64,000 nt of DNA from positions 186,001-250,000 of the forward strand of contig JAOSJP010000001.1 in NCBI GenBank assembly GCA_027494015.1, written 5' to 3'. The position numbers were made by a program, and so were the translations under genes. Source of the stretch: Anaerolineae bacterium (GTDB taxonomy: Bacteria > Chloroflexota > Anaerolineae > Aggregatilineales > Aggregatilineaceae). The notes under the pieces were generated by a model that made no database searches, was not told where the DNA came from, and was given only the letters and a program-made list of their open reading frames with translations. Positions 1 to 7,970 of this stretch are shown piece after piece; the first letter of the stretch is position 1; each line of letters begins with the position of its first letter.

Positions 1-661
1 CAGCGTCGGCTACGGCGGCCTCGCGGCGCAGCAGGTGCGCCTGGCGCGGATCAATGATGTCTGGGCCGAGCACGGGCATGGGCACTTCTTCGCTCGGCGC
101 GCGCCCGTACCAGGGCATGCTGTTGCGGTTGCCGAGCGACTGTCCGTCAATCTTCTTCTGCATCATGATCAGGCCGTGCAGCAGCGCCTGCGGGGTGGGC
201 GGGCAGCCGGGCACGTACACGTCAACGGGGATGTACTTGTCAATGCCGCTGACGACGTTGTAGCCCTCTTTGAATGGCCCGCCGCCGATGGCGCAGGCGC
301 CCATGGCCAGCACGTACTTCGGCTCGGACATCTGGTTGTACAGGCGCACGATGGGCACGACCATCTTCTTGGTCACCGTGCCGCTGACGATCATCAGGTC
401 GGCCTGGCGCGGGCTGGCGCGCAGCACCTCCATGCCGAAGCGAGCCTGGTCGAAGCGGCTGCTGGCGGTGGCGATCATCTCGATGGCACAGCAGGCCAGG
501 CCGAAGGACATCGGCCAGATTGAGTTGCGCCGGCCCCAGTTGTAGATGGAGTCGATGAGCCTGCCAAACGACGTGACGGTGACCGCCGATTGCACCCCCT
601 CGGGCACGGGCACGTCAGGATGGTGAAGCTCTCTAAAGAAACTCTCGTTCGAATTGGTCAT
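1..661 (-). CDS. nuoB: NADH-quinone oxidoreductase subunit B (NuoB), 3' end cut by window
   Basis: Subunit of respiratory complex I that carries the N2 [4Fe-4S] cluster, the last electron carrier before quinone, in the peripheral arm. The translation from the ATG at 661 contains [14 protein letters not shown] (the tandem Cys pair), [10 protein letters not shown] and [14 protein letters not shown], the Cys positions expected for N2 ligation. About 220 codons are present and the frame is open at base 1, so the C-terminus is missing. The start overlaps the stop of the upstream iscX-like gene in an ATGA, which indicates translational coupling. Other nuo genes would be expected just outside the window. 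Identification is very secure. Confidence 0.96.
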   Translation of the reverse strand, partial: MTNSNESFFRELHHPDVPVPEGVQSAVTVTSFGRLIDSIYNWGRRNSIWPMSFGLACCAIEMIATASSRFDQARFGMEVLRASPRQADLMIVSGTVTKKMVVPIVRLYNQMSEPKYVLAMGACAIGGGPFKEGYNVVSGIDKYIPVDVYVPGCPPTPQALLHGLIMMQKKIDGQSLGNRNSMPWYGRAPSEEVPMPVLGPDIIDPRQAHLLRREAAVADA

Positions 662-888
662 AACGTCTCGCTCTTCTCCTCGTACCATTCGCGCAGTATT
701 CCACTCAGCAGATCATCGTGGGCCAGGGTCGGGTCGTCGGCAAAGCCCGGCAGCGCGATGATCCACTCAAAAAGCTGTCCCAGGCCCAGCCGGTCCAGGT
801 CGGCGTCGGGATGGTGCTCCAGCAGGCCGAGCACAATCTCGTAGGACGCTTCCCAATACAGGGGCCGGGGATCGTCGCCAGCAGTCAT
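658..888 (-). CDS. iscX: IscX-like Fe-S assembly protein
   Basis: Small acidic protein of about 76 residues matching the IscX (YfhJ) family: an N-terminal [27 protein letters not shown] helix region, then [16 protein letters not shown] and a C-terminal ILREWYEE. Family knowledge: IscX binds iron and the cysteine desulfurase IscS and tunes Fe-S assembly. I prefer the ATG at 888, preceded by GAGGATA; an ATG at 915 in the same frame would add nine residues. The stop codon overlaps the nuoB start (ATGA). No isc or suf genes are next to it here, but a SufR-like regulator lies 1.7 kb away on the other strand. Confidence 0.8.
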   Translation of the reverse strand: MTAGDDPRPLYWEASYEIVLGLLEHHPDADLDRLGLGQLFEWIIALPGFADDPTLAHDDLLSGILREWYEEKSETL

Positions 889-1016
889 TATCCTCGTGGC
901 AGCGCGCTCGCACATGTCCGATGATAGCGAACTCCCGCCCTCCAGCCCAGTAGGTACCGTCCTGCTTTGCGGGTGACGTTTGGCGCTCGCCGCAGGGCGG
1001 CGGTGCCAGAGGCCGC

Positions 1017-1850
1017 TCAGTCGCCGGACCCCTCCGCAGTGGCAGCAGGCTGCGCCCCGGGCGTGGCCCCAGGCTGCTCAGAGGCAGGCGTGGGCTGCAC
1101 CTCGGCGCCGGCTTCGTCACCGGATGGCTCCTCTGGCGCTGGTGTTGCTTCGCCTTCGGCAGGGGCCTCTTCGCCGCTGTCTTCTCCCTCTTCTTCCTCT
1201 GCCGTCGGTTCAGCCAGGTCGGCGACGTTCGCTCCGAGCCAGGCGCGGAAGTCGCTGTACACCGCGTCGTCCGGCGCGCCTTGCAGCACGTACTGGACGA
1301 AAGTCACCTCGCCCTCACCCTTTTCAACGAGCGCCTGAACCAGGTCCAGGCCGGGGAACTGCTGCCCGTCCTGGCGAGTCTGGGGCTGGACTCTGACGTG
1401 CACCTGGGCAACCGGCGTCCCCCCCACGATCTCGATCATCGGGCCGGAGAACGCGCCGGGTTCCAGGGTCAGGCCAGACTCAATTGCCTGCGTCTCAAGG
1501 GACTCGCTCAACTGGCTCAGCAGATCGAGCAGCGGGTAAGAGGCGTCGGTAGCGGGCGCATTCAGCCCGGTGCCGGTAATGAACTCGTCCAGCTTCACCG
1601 CCTGATAGTTGATGCGCGCGGTAATCCCGGCACCTGTATGGCTCAACTGACCAGGCGTAGTCTCAGCCCAGTTCAGCGCGCCGGGGGCAGGGCCGGGGGT
1701 CGCAGTGGGGACAACGGTAGGTGTATGGGTCAGAGTTGGCTCAGGAAGAAAGACGCCGGTGGACACGCCGGCGTCGCCTACCAGCAAGAAGATGACGATC
1801 AGCGCAGCAAACAGCACAGCCAGCGCAGCGGTCTGTGAGCGAAGCGTCAT
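1017..1850 (-). CDS. Membrane-anchored protein with acidic low-complexity tail
   Basis: Unrecognised 277-residue protein. Residues about 8-28 form one hydrophobic segment (signal anchor), followed by a Thr/Pro linker (TLTHTPTVVPTATPGP). A folded region spans about 60-200 (NWAETTPGQLSHTGAGITARINYQAVKLDEF and on), then comes an Ala/Glu/Pro-rich tail (EEEEGEDSGEE and repeats of PTPA) to the end. It is probably exposed outside the membrane. The start has AGGAG seven bases upstream. It lies 128 bp upstream of iscX-nuoB on the same strand and may share their transcript. Function unknown. Confidence 0.7.
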   Translation of the reverse strand: MTLRSQTAALAVLFAALIVIFLLVGDAGVSTGVFLPEPTLTHTPTVVPTATPGPAPGALNWAETTPGQLSHTGAGITARINYQAVKLDEFITGTGLNAPATDASYPLLDLLSQLSESLETQAIESGLTLEPGAFSGPMIEIVGGTPVAQVHVRVQPQTRQDGQQFPGLDLVQALVEKGEGEVTFVQYVLQGAPDDAVYSDFRAWLGANVADLAEPTAEEEEGEDSGEEAPAEGEATPAPEEPSGDEAGAEVQPTPASEQPGATPGAQPAATAEGSGD

Positions 1851-1948
1851 GCCTGAAGCTCCTTACGAGTGTGCGGAACGGGTGCCGGGCAACACGCTGA
1901 CAAGTGTAGCCGAGAGTGGCATCTCTTACAACCAGTTGGTCGGCGGGG

Positions 1949-2387
1949 GGGCGTGCAAAGGTTGACAGCGACTCGCTGGACGCAGGGCATTGACCTCACC
2001 CCAGCCTCGCCGCGCTCGGCTCGGCCCCTCTCCAACGTGGAGGGCCGGACAAATAAGATTGCATTGACGGTTAATTATAGGTTACGGAAGAACAATTCAA
2101 GGGGAGAAACGAACCAAGAAGGCGACTTCGCGGAGCCGGTTGTAGGGGCGGGTTTGCAAACCCGCCCCTACAGGCCCTGCCAGGCATCCGAGCTTCTCCT
2201 TCAAGCCGCCCGTTCCTTTCATTGATTGTGATCGCTTATCGTTACGCTAAATCAACACTGTCTAATAGGCCCGTCCCTCCAACGTGGAGAGGAGGCAGCG
2301 AGGCCAGCGCCAGTGGGCCGAGCGGGGGTGAGGTAAAGCGGGGCACAGCAGAGCAGCGCCCCTACCTGACAGGATTTGCTCGCACCC
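1949..2387 (-). mobile_element. MITE family 1 copy, split by an inserted segment
   Basis: The left part (about 1949-2038) starts with GGCGTGCAAAGGTTGACAGC and carries half of the CTCACCCC core hairpin. The right part (about 2272-2387) carries the other half and ends in ACAGGATTTGCTCGCACCC. Together they equal one family-1 element in inverted orientation. About 230 bp are inserted at the apex of its hairpin, and the apex CTCCAACGTGGAG now occurs on both sides, as a target duplication would. The insert contains the 30-bp palindrome at 2142. Flanks GTTGGTCG and GTTGGCGG may be a decayed duplication. Confidence 0.6.
2142..2171. repeat. Perfect 30-bp palindrome, GTAGGGG family
   Basis: Begins GTAGGGGCGGGTTTG and continues as its exact reverse complement. 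It is identical to the copy at 14100-14129. Related palindromes with different but still self-complementary arms occur at 4813, 16945, 31851 and 48018, with shortened copies at 25181 and 44499. It sits in the middle of the segment inserted into the MITE. Confidence 0.85.
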
Positions 2388-2515
2388 GTTGGCGGCCTGC
2401 TTCGCGTCCCCCGCCGTGCGACATGCAGTGGGCATCTGGCCGCGCGGCTGGCGGCCTGGCGTGATGGATAATTCCAGCGCAATTGTGACAAATGACACAT
2501 CTGACATAAACAGTT

Positions 2516-2566
2516 GTCAATTGACTGGCAAGTGGCGACATGCTAAGATTCATTAAATTTATGAAT
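2516..2566 (+). promoter_or_regulatory. Promoter with two operator-like palindromes, SufR-like gene
   Basis: A sigma-70-type promoter is readable: -35 TTGACT (2521-2526), a 17-bp spacer, -10 TAAGAT (2544-2549). The perfect palindrome GTCAATTGAC (2516-2525) overlaps the -35. An inverted repeat ATTCAT-N7-ATGAAT (2548-2566) sits over the likely transcription start. The AT-rich block stands out in a GC-rich window. Autoregulation by the downstream regulator is inferred from position only. Confidence 0.65.
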
Positions 2567-2601
2567 AATATCGTAAATATCATGAGAGCGAGCGGGCGAC
2601 T

Positions 2602-3237
2602 ATGCAGCAGACAAGGCGACATATCCTCGAAATCCTCAAAGAGCGCAAAGAGGCCACGATTGACGAGATCGTGACCTCGCTGAGCGGGCGCATCGGCAAG
2701 ATTACGGCGGTGACGGTGCGCCATCACCTTGAGATTCTGCGCGGCGACGGGTTGGTGGCAGCACCGGCGGTTCGCCGGCGCAGCGCACCGGGACGTCCTC
2801 AATACGTCTACACGCTGACGGAGCGCGCCGCCGACCAGTTCCCGAACAACTATCAGGGACTGGCTTCTGGCTTGCTCGAACAGCTTAGGAACCAGCTTCC
2901 CGCCGCGCAGGTGAACGAGATTCTGAACAGCGTCGCCGAGTCCATGGCCGAGGAGGCTATGGTGCCTGATGCGCCGCTGGAGACGCGGCTGGATCATGCC
3001 GTCGCCTACCTGGACGAGCACGGCTACACGGCCTCCTGGGCGCACAACGGCCAGGGGCTGATCTTGTCCATCACCAATTGCCCTTACGAGCAGGTGAGCT
3101 GCAGCAACCCTGAGTTGTGCAAGATGGATAAGCGGCTGGTGGATTCGCTGGTGGGGGTGACGACCCACCGCATCAGCCACCAGACTGACGGGGACGAGGC
3201 GTGCGCGTACCTCATCCCCCGCGACAAACATGACTGA
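2602..3237 (+). CDS. SufR-like Fe-S-sensing transcriptional regulator
   Basis: A 211-residue DNA-binding regulator. Residues 1-75 form a winged helix (TRRHILEILKERKEATIDEI, then ITAVTVRHHLEILRGDGLV). The C-terminal half holds cysteines in NCPYEQVSCSNPELCKMD and ACAYLI, the arrangement used by SufR-type repressors to bind a [4Fe-4S] cluster. Family knowledge: such proteins repress suf operons when Fe-S status is good. No suf genes are in the window. It stands alone between its own promoter (2516-2566) and a terminator (3275-3302). A broader ArsR/DeoR-like assignment is the fallback if the cluster ligands are not functional. Confidence 0.82.
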   Translation: MQQTRRHILEILKERKEATIDEIVTSLSGRIGKITAVTVRHHLEILRGDGLVAAPAVRRRSAPGRPQYVYTLTERAADQFPNNYQGLASGLLEQLRNQLPAAQVNEILNSVAESMAEEAMVPDAPLETRLDHAVAYLDEHGYTASWAHNGQGLILSITNCPYEQVSCSNPELCKMDKRLVDSLVGVTTHRISHQTDGDEACAYLIPRDKHD

Positions 3238-3274
3238 ACTGCCGCATTCGCCCGCGCTGACCTGTTGTGCCATG

Positions 3275-3302
3275 CCCCCGCCCTCGCGCGGGGGTTGTTT
3301 TT
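3275..3302 (+). terminator. Intrinsic terminator after the SufR-like gene
   Basis: Stem CCCCCGC / GCGGGGG with a six-base loop, followed by TTGTTTTT. It lies 38 bp past the stop codon. Confidence 0.8.
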
Positions 3303-3366
3303 GCGTGCGCTGAGCGTAGTGAAGGCGCTTATGGGCAATCCGCACCCCGCGGGTTAGACTCGTGTC

Positions 3367-4736
3367 ATGGACGGGAACGACCACATTCCCCGGCAGCGCC
3401 GGAGCGCGGGCCGCGTGGCTGTCCTGCTGCTTGTCGGCGGCGTGCTGGCCTGGGCGCTAGCCCTGGGCGCGGTGGCGCTGGGCGTCCGCTCGGACCAGCA
3501 GCCGACTCAGCCAGCGCCGCCCGTCGGCGAGGCGCGCCTGCCGACCCTGGCGGCGCAAGTCGCCACGCCAACGCCAACCCTCACGCGCACGCCTTCCCCG
3601 ACCGTCACGCCTGCGGAGGAGGCTTCCGCCAGCCCCACCCCTTCGCCCGCAGAGCCAGCGATCTCAAGCTCCGGCGGATGCTGCGCCGCCGGAGTTGGTC
3701 GCGCCGACGTCGGCTGCGGCGACAGGCGAGACCAGTCCAGCGCCGATGGCTGTTGCCCAGGCGGGCGAGCCGCCGCAAGAGGTGGCAGCCCGGCCCTGCG
3801 CTCCCCCGGACGGCTGGGAGCAATACGTTGTGCAGCCGGACGACACGCTGTTCGCCTTCGTGCTGGGGGCGGGGGGAACGCTGACGGTGGACGACTTGAT
3901 GGCCGCCAACTGCCTGACCAGCCGCTACCTGCGTGTGGATCAGACGATCTACCTGCCGCCGGGCGCGGCGGAGAACGCGCCGCCTTCGGTGCCCTCTGGC
4001 CCGGCGACGGACCTGGGGGCGCGCGGCCCGCGCACGCCCAACTGCCCCTGCACGATCACGGTGGGCACAGGCTGGCGGCGCGAGCAGATCGCCGACGCCA
4101 TCAACGCAGCGCAGACGCTATTCACGGGGGGCGACTTCCTGGCGGCGACCGGGGCGGACGCTGCGCCGCCCTTCGACTTCACGGCAGAGCGCCCGCCGGG
4201 GAGCACGCTGGAAGGCTTTCTGTTCCCCGGCACGTACATCGCGCAGAACGACACAACCGCCGAGCAGTTCCGCGACATGCTGCTGAGCGCGTTTGCGGCC
4301 AGCGTCACCCCGCAGATGCGCGCCGACGCCGCCGCGCAGGGCGTCAGCTTCTACCAGGCGCTGATCATCGCCTCGATTGTGCAGCGCGAGACGCGCGCCC
4401 CGGAGATGCAGCCGCTCGTCGCCAGCGTGCTCTACAACCGGCTGCGCGACGGCAACCGCCTGGCCCAGACGGTCACTGTGCAATACGCGCTGGGCGGGCC
4501 GGGCAACTGGTGGCCGCGCGTGACGGCCAGCGGCCTGCAGGTGGACTCGCCCTACAACTCGTATACCCGGCGCGGCCTGCCGCCCGGCCCCATTGACAGC
4601 CCCGGTCTGTCGGCCATCATGGGGAGCCTTCTACCCGGCGCAGACCGAGTATCGCTACCACACCGCTGCCTGCGGCGGCGGCATCGCCTTCGCCGTCACC
4701 TACGAAGAGCACCTGGCGAACGTCAACTGCGAGTGA
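3367..4736 (+). CDS. mltG: Endolytic transglycosylase MltG-like with LysM segment, two frameshifts
   Basis: Cleaves nascent glycan strands at the membrane and so limits peptidoglycan chain length. The reading has three pieces. A membrane anchor (about residues 15-40) and Thr/Pro linker start at ATG 3367. A second frame (about 3650-4620) has a LysM-like stretch (YVVQPDDTLFAFV...QTIYLPP) and the MltG core, including LEGFLFPGTY, ALIIASIVQRET and ASVLYNRL. A third frame gives FYPAQTEYRYHTAACGGG to the stop at 4734-4736. Dropping one base near 3660 and one G from the GGGG at 4621-4624 joins all three. TAGACT ends seven bases before the ATG, so the mRNA may be leaderless. It is either an assembly error or a recent pseudogene. 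Confidence 0.85.
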
Positions 4737-4788
4737 GTGCGAGTGAGGCCGATGCGGGGTAAGGTCTGCTGGGATTTGGCATTCAACA

Positions 4789-4934
4789 TGGGCAACGCAC
4801 ACGGGGCGTCTGGTAGGGGAGGGTTAGTAAACCCTCCCCTACAGGTGGGTTACCCGATCATGATCGTCAATTCACTTTAGGGCGCCATGCACTCCGACGC
4901 CAGACTTCCAAAGTTTCCGAAACTTCGGAAGTCT
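4789..4934. repeat. Composite palindromic repeat block
   Basis: Contains the 30-bp palindrome GTAGGGGAGGGTTAG... (4813-4842) and, 60 bp on, the AGACTTCC palindrome (4902-4934). The sequence GGGCAACGCACA..GGGCGTCT just before the first palindrome recurs at 16922-16944 in the same relation. No gene is visible between 4737 and 4999. Confidence 0.75.
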
Positions 4935-4999
4935 ATTTCACGGCTGGGGGCAGCAGAGCAGCGCCCCTGCGCGTGTGAGGCAGGCCGCGGCATTCCCGC

Positions 5000-5536
5000 T
5001 CAGCCTGCGCCAGAGGGCGAGCCGGGCGGCGCTTCGCCTGCCGCGCTGCCGATCTGCTCCATCTGCCCCCATTGGCTGGCTTCGCGGCGCAGCACTTCCT
5101 CCGTCTGGTAGACAAGCTGCGGGAAGTAGCGGTTGTGGTCACCCGGCTCCAGGTAATCCTCATCGGGCATGGCCAGCCGCGCTTGCTGGAGCGCCAGCCA
5201 CGTATCCTCGTAGATGGTAGCCTGGCGTTGCCACTGGTACAGCGCGCGAAAGGCTGACACTGCGGCGGCAAACGCCGGCAGCAGCGCCGTGATGAAGGCG
5301 AAGAAGGCTTTGTCGGCGATGACCGAGTACGACGAGATGACCGTCGAAATCCCCATCAGCCCCGCCGTCACCCACAGCATCTTGTCCGAGTTGAAGGTGA
5401 ACTCGGCGATGCGGCGGCGGTAGAAGTCGTCCTGCAGGTTGATGCGCTGCTGGATGTAAAGCTGCGCGCGCAGCCGGGCCTCTTCCTCGGTGAACAGGGG
5501 CGGTATTTGAGGTGGGGTGCTGCTCTGAGTGCTCAT
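5000..5536 (-). CDS. SLATT-type two-TM membrane protein (first of a pair)
   Basis: A 178-residue protein with a cytosolic N-terminal helix (EEARLRAQLYIQQRINLQDD), two adjacent hydrophobic segments (about 54-76 MLWVTAGLMGISTVISSY; about 80-104 FFAFITALLPAFAAAVSAF) and a C-terminal soluble helix ending in Gly/Pro-rich tail. The YIQQRI...YRRRIAEF lead-in, TM hairpin and WLALQQARL helix are the layout of SLATT/DUF4231 proteins. Family knowledge: SLATT proteins are predicted pore-forming effectors in nucleotide-signal conflict systems. It is the last gene of a minus-strand operon, 30 bp after the second SLATT gene. GAGG lies eight bases before its ATG. No cyclase (SMODS) or SLOG partner is visible. 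Confidence 0.72.
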   Translation of the reverse strand: MSTQSSTPPQIPPLFTEEEARLRAQLYIQQRINLQDDFYRRRIAEFTFNSDKMLWVTAGLMGISTVISSYSVIADKAFFAFITALLPAFAAAVSAFRALYQWQRQATIYEDTWLALQQARLAMPDEDYLEPGDHNRYFPQLVYQTEEVLRREASQWGQMEQIGSAAGEAPPGSPSGAG

Positions 5537-5566
5537 AGCTGTGTCCTCACTGCCTGGGCTGCCGGC

Positions 5567-6391
5567 TCAGTTATCGGCGGGTGGGGTGCTGGCGCGGCGG
5601 CGGCGCGAAGCGCGGGGCGGGGCGGGCGTCTCTGGCGCGGCCTGCGGCTCAGGCGCTGGCTCAGTGGGCGGAGCAGGGGTTGCTGCGTCCGCGCTGGCTG
5701 GGCGCTCGGCGATGCGCGTCTCGCGCAGCACCTCGATCACCTTGCGGCGCATCCGCTGCACCCGCTCGCGGTCGCTGGGGCTGTCGAAGGGACTCTGGCG
5801 GGCCAGGAAGAGGAAATAGGTCGAGCGCAGGATTTCGGCCTGCACGCGCGCCTTGTACCAGCGTTTCTGCGGCGTCTGGTTGGCGTCGAGGAAGGACACC
5901 GCGGCGGCGATGCCGCTCACCAGCGCCGTCAGAAAGCCGAGCACCTCCGTCCATTGCAGCGATCCGACGATAGTTCCGGCCCGGCCTGTCCAGCCCTGCG
6001 CATAGAGGAATACGTTGACCGCGGCCAGAGCCGTCGTCAGGAAGGCGGCCAGGATGAACGCCCATTGATACTGGTAGTAGCGGTTCTGGAAGAAACGCGC
6101 CTGCTGGTTCATGCGCCAGAAATGGGGCAGCAGGTGCTGATCCAACTCGCGGATGTCGGTGCCCAGCTCAGGAGAGAGCGTCCCGGTGACCAGGCCCGGC
6201 GCGATGAACCCCTCGGCGATGAGGTCGCGCGCGTACTGGTCGTCCGGCGGGCGCGTCCACTCGCGCCCGATATGGCGCGATGGCACGCGGCGAATGAAGA
6301 ACCACTGGGGCCGCGTTTCCTCGCGCTGCGCCATCACCTGCATGCTCAAGGTGGCGCGTTTGTCGAGCCTGGAGTCGTGTTGCTGTGCCAT
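5567..6391 (-). CDS. DUF4231/SLATT-type two-TM membrane protein (second of a pair)
   Basis: A 274-residue protein starting at MAQQHDSRLD; GGAGGG lies five bases upstream, so an upstream in-frame extension is rejected. About 110 soluble residues come first (ARDLIAEGFIAPGLVTG), then FFQNRYYQYQWAFILAAFLTTALAA (TM1) and EVLGFLTALVSGIAAAVSFL (TM2). The signature-like KARVQAEILRSTYFLFLARQSPF follows. The tail (about 225-274) is Pro/Ala-rich and ends RASRRRRAS. The R..AE.L+..YF segment is typical of DUF4231/SLATT. It sits 47 bp after the 2H-like gene and 30 bp before the other SLATT gene, so both 2TM proteins should be co-expressed and may form a mixed oligomer. Confidence 0.74.
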   Translation of the reverse strand: MAQQHDSRLDKRATLSMQVMAQREETRPQWFFIRRVPSRHIGREWTRPPDDQYARDLIAEGFIAPGLVTGTLSPELGTDIRELDQHLLPHFWRMNQQARFFQNRYYQYQWAFILAAFLTTALAAVNVFLYAQGWTGRAGTIVGSLQWTEVLGFLTALVSGIAAAVSFLDANQTPQKRWYKARVQAEILRSTYFLFLARQSPFDSPSDRERVQRMRRKVIEVLRETRIAERPASADAATPAPPTEPAPEPQAAPETPAPPRASRRRRASTPPADN

Positions 6392-6438
6392 AGACCCTCC
6401 GCTCAACGAGCTTCTGCGATGAGGTGGACGGGGTGAGC

Positions 6439-7941
6439 TTACACAGCGGATGGGGGCGCTTCCCCCGCGTAGACGGCGGCGATGTCCCAGTCGGGCAGGG
6501 CTTCGTCTTCCACACAGACGGCGAGGAGCAGCGTGCGCATCGGCCACTGGGCTGGCTCGAAGTCACGCTGCATCAGCGCCACGACCTGCGGGAAGCGGCG
6601 GGCGGCGATGCGCTCGCCGATGGTCACGCGCAGCCGGATGGCCGGTGGCTCGTCGGGCAGCGGCTCGACCAGGCCGGTCAGCGTCCGCTTGAGCGCGTGC
6701 AGGGCGGCGCGCAGCCGGTCGTCCATCGTCACTGTCCAGGCAGCGACATAGTGTCGCTCGCCAACAACCTCGGCGTGCACGCCGGCGATCTCAACGGTCA
6801 GTGGCAGGCGCGCGCGCGCCCAGCGTTCGAGCGCGGCGTCCAGGGCGTCCGCGTCGGGCGTGTAGAAGCGCGGCGTCAGGGGGATGCCCGGCGGCGGCAT
6901 ATCTTCCACATCGCCGGTCGCGCGCAGTTCCAGCACCTGCGCGCCGAGTTCGGGCGGCAGACCGAGCAGCACCTGGTAGACCAGCCCGGTGGCGAGCGGC
7001 GCGGCGCGTTCGGGCGCGCCCGCGCTCCGCGCCGCAGGAACCGGCGTGACAAGCGGCATGGGGGCCAGCACGGATGCGGCAGCCAGGGGTGGTGCCAGGG
7101 CGTCGTCCAGCGCGGCCAGGAAGTCGCCGGTGTCCTCGGCCAGCGACGCGGGCGGCGCGGCAAAGGCGGCGAACCCGCGATCTTCTGGCGCAGAGGGAGC
7201 GTGGCGCGGGGGCAGGGCGTCGTCCAGCGCATCGAGCAGGTCTTCGGTCGCCGCGCTGAGGGCGTCCTCGGCGCGAGCGGGGCCTGGCTCGGCGGGCAGA
7301 GCGTCGTCCAGCGCGGCCAGGAAGTCGTCGGTGTCCTCGGCCAGCGACGCGGGCGGCGCGGCAAAGGCGGCGAACCCGCGATCTTCCGGCGCAGAGGGAG
7401 CGTGGCGCACGGGCAGGGCGTCGTCCAGGGCGTCGAGCAGGTCTTCGGTCGCCGCGCTGAGGGCGTCCTCGGCGCGGACGGGGCCTGGCTCGGCGGGCAG
7501 GGCGTCGTCCAGCGCGGCCAGGAAGTCGTCGGTGTCCTCGGCCAGCGACGCGGGCGGCGCGGCAAAGGCGGCGAACCCGCGATCTTCTGGCGCAGAGGGA
7601 GCGTGACGCGGGGGCAGGGCGTCGTCCAGCGCATCGAGCAGGTCTTCGGTCGCCGCGCTGAGGGCGTCCTCGGCGCGAGCGGGGCCTGGCTCGGCGGGCA
7701 GAGCGTCGTCCAGCGCGGCCAGGAAGTCGTCGGTGTCCTCGGCCAGCGACGCGGGCGGGGCGGAAAGGCGGCGAACCCGCGATCTTCCGGCGCAGGGGGC
7801 GTGGCGCGGGGGCAGGACGTCGTCCAGCGCGGCCAGGTCTATCGGCTCCGGCTCGCTGGCTTCTTCCCAGAGCATGTCGTCGAAGTCCTCGTAGGACACA
7901 TCGTCAGTTGGCTCGTCGTCGGGCAGGTAGTAATCGGTCAT
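6439..7941 (-). CDS. Repeat protein with degenerate 2H-phosphoesterase-like C-terminal domain
   Basis: A 500-residue acidic protein from MTDYYLPDDEP (GAGGGA five bases upstream). Residues about 30-285 are tandem 67-residue repeats, each holding two DDFLAALDDALP / EDLLDALDDALP helices spaced by Pro-rich loops. Residues about 310-500 look like the 2H (2'-5' RNA ligase / cyclic phosphodiesterase) fold: LTVEIAGVHAEVV, a LHALKRTLTGLV helix, and IRLRVTIGER where active members have a His-x-Thr. The second His is Arg here and no clear first motif is seen, so catalysis is unlikely; a binding role is possible. One repeat contains an 11-residue out-of-frame patch (CAGRSRVRRLS) with compensating indels. 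Position between chbG-like and SLATT genes suggests one operon. Confidence 0.7.
   Translation of the reverse strand: MTDYYLPDDEPTDDVSYEDFDDMLWEEASEPEPIDLAALDDVLPPRHAPCAGRSRVRRLSAPPASLAEDTDDFLAALDDALPAEPGPARAEDALSAATEDLLDALDDALPPRHAPSAPEDRGFAAFAAPPASLAEDTDDFLAALDDALPAEPGPVRAEDALSAATEDLLDALDDALPVRHAPSAPEDRGFAAFAAPPASLAEDTDDFLAALDDALPAEPGPARAEDALSAATEDLLDALDDALPPRHAPSAPEDRGFAAFAAPPASLAEDTGDFLAALDDALAPPLAAASVLAPMPLVTPVPAARSAGAPERAAPLATGLVYQVLLGLPPELGAQVLELRATGDVEDMPPPGIPLTPRFYTPDADALDAALERWARARLPLTVEIAGVHAEVVGERHYVAAWTVTMDDRLRAALHALKRTLTGLVEPLPDEPPAIRLRVTIGERIAARRFPQVVALMQRDFEPAQWPMRTLLLAVCVEDEALPDWDIAAVYAGEAPPSAV
7090..7820. repeat. 201-bp in-frame tandem repeat, about 3.5 copies
   Basis: The marker GCGTCGTCCAGCGCGGCC recurs at about 7301, 7502 and 7703 (exact 201-bp period), with a diverged copy near 7100. 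It encodes the 67-residue repeat of the 2H-like protein. The copies are nearly identical except for the outermost ones, so the array expanded recently or is being homogenised. Confidence 0.92.
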
Positions 7942-7970
7942 CGCCGTCCCTCGTGCCCTTGCGGGGCGCT

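Noticed and set aside
3367..4736. Programmed frameshifting in mltG
   Set aside because: No slippery heptamer with downstream structure at either site, and several other genes carry similar one-base breaks.
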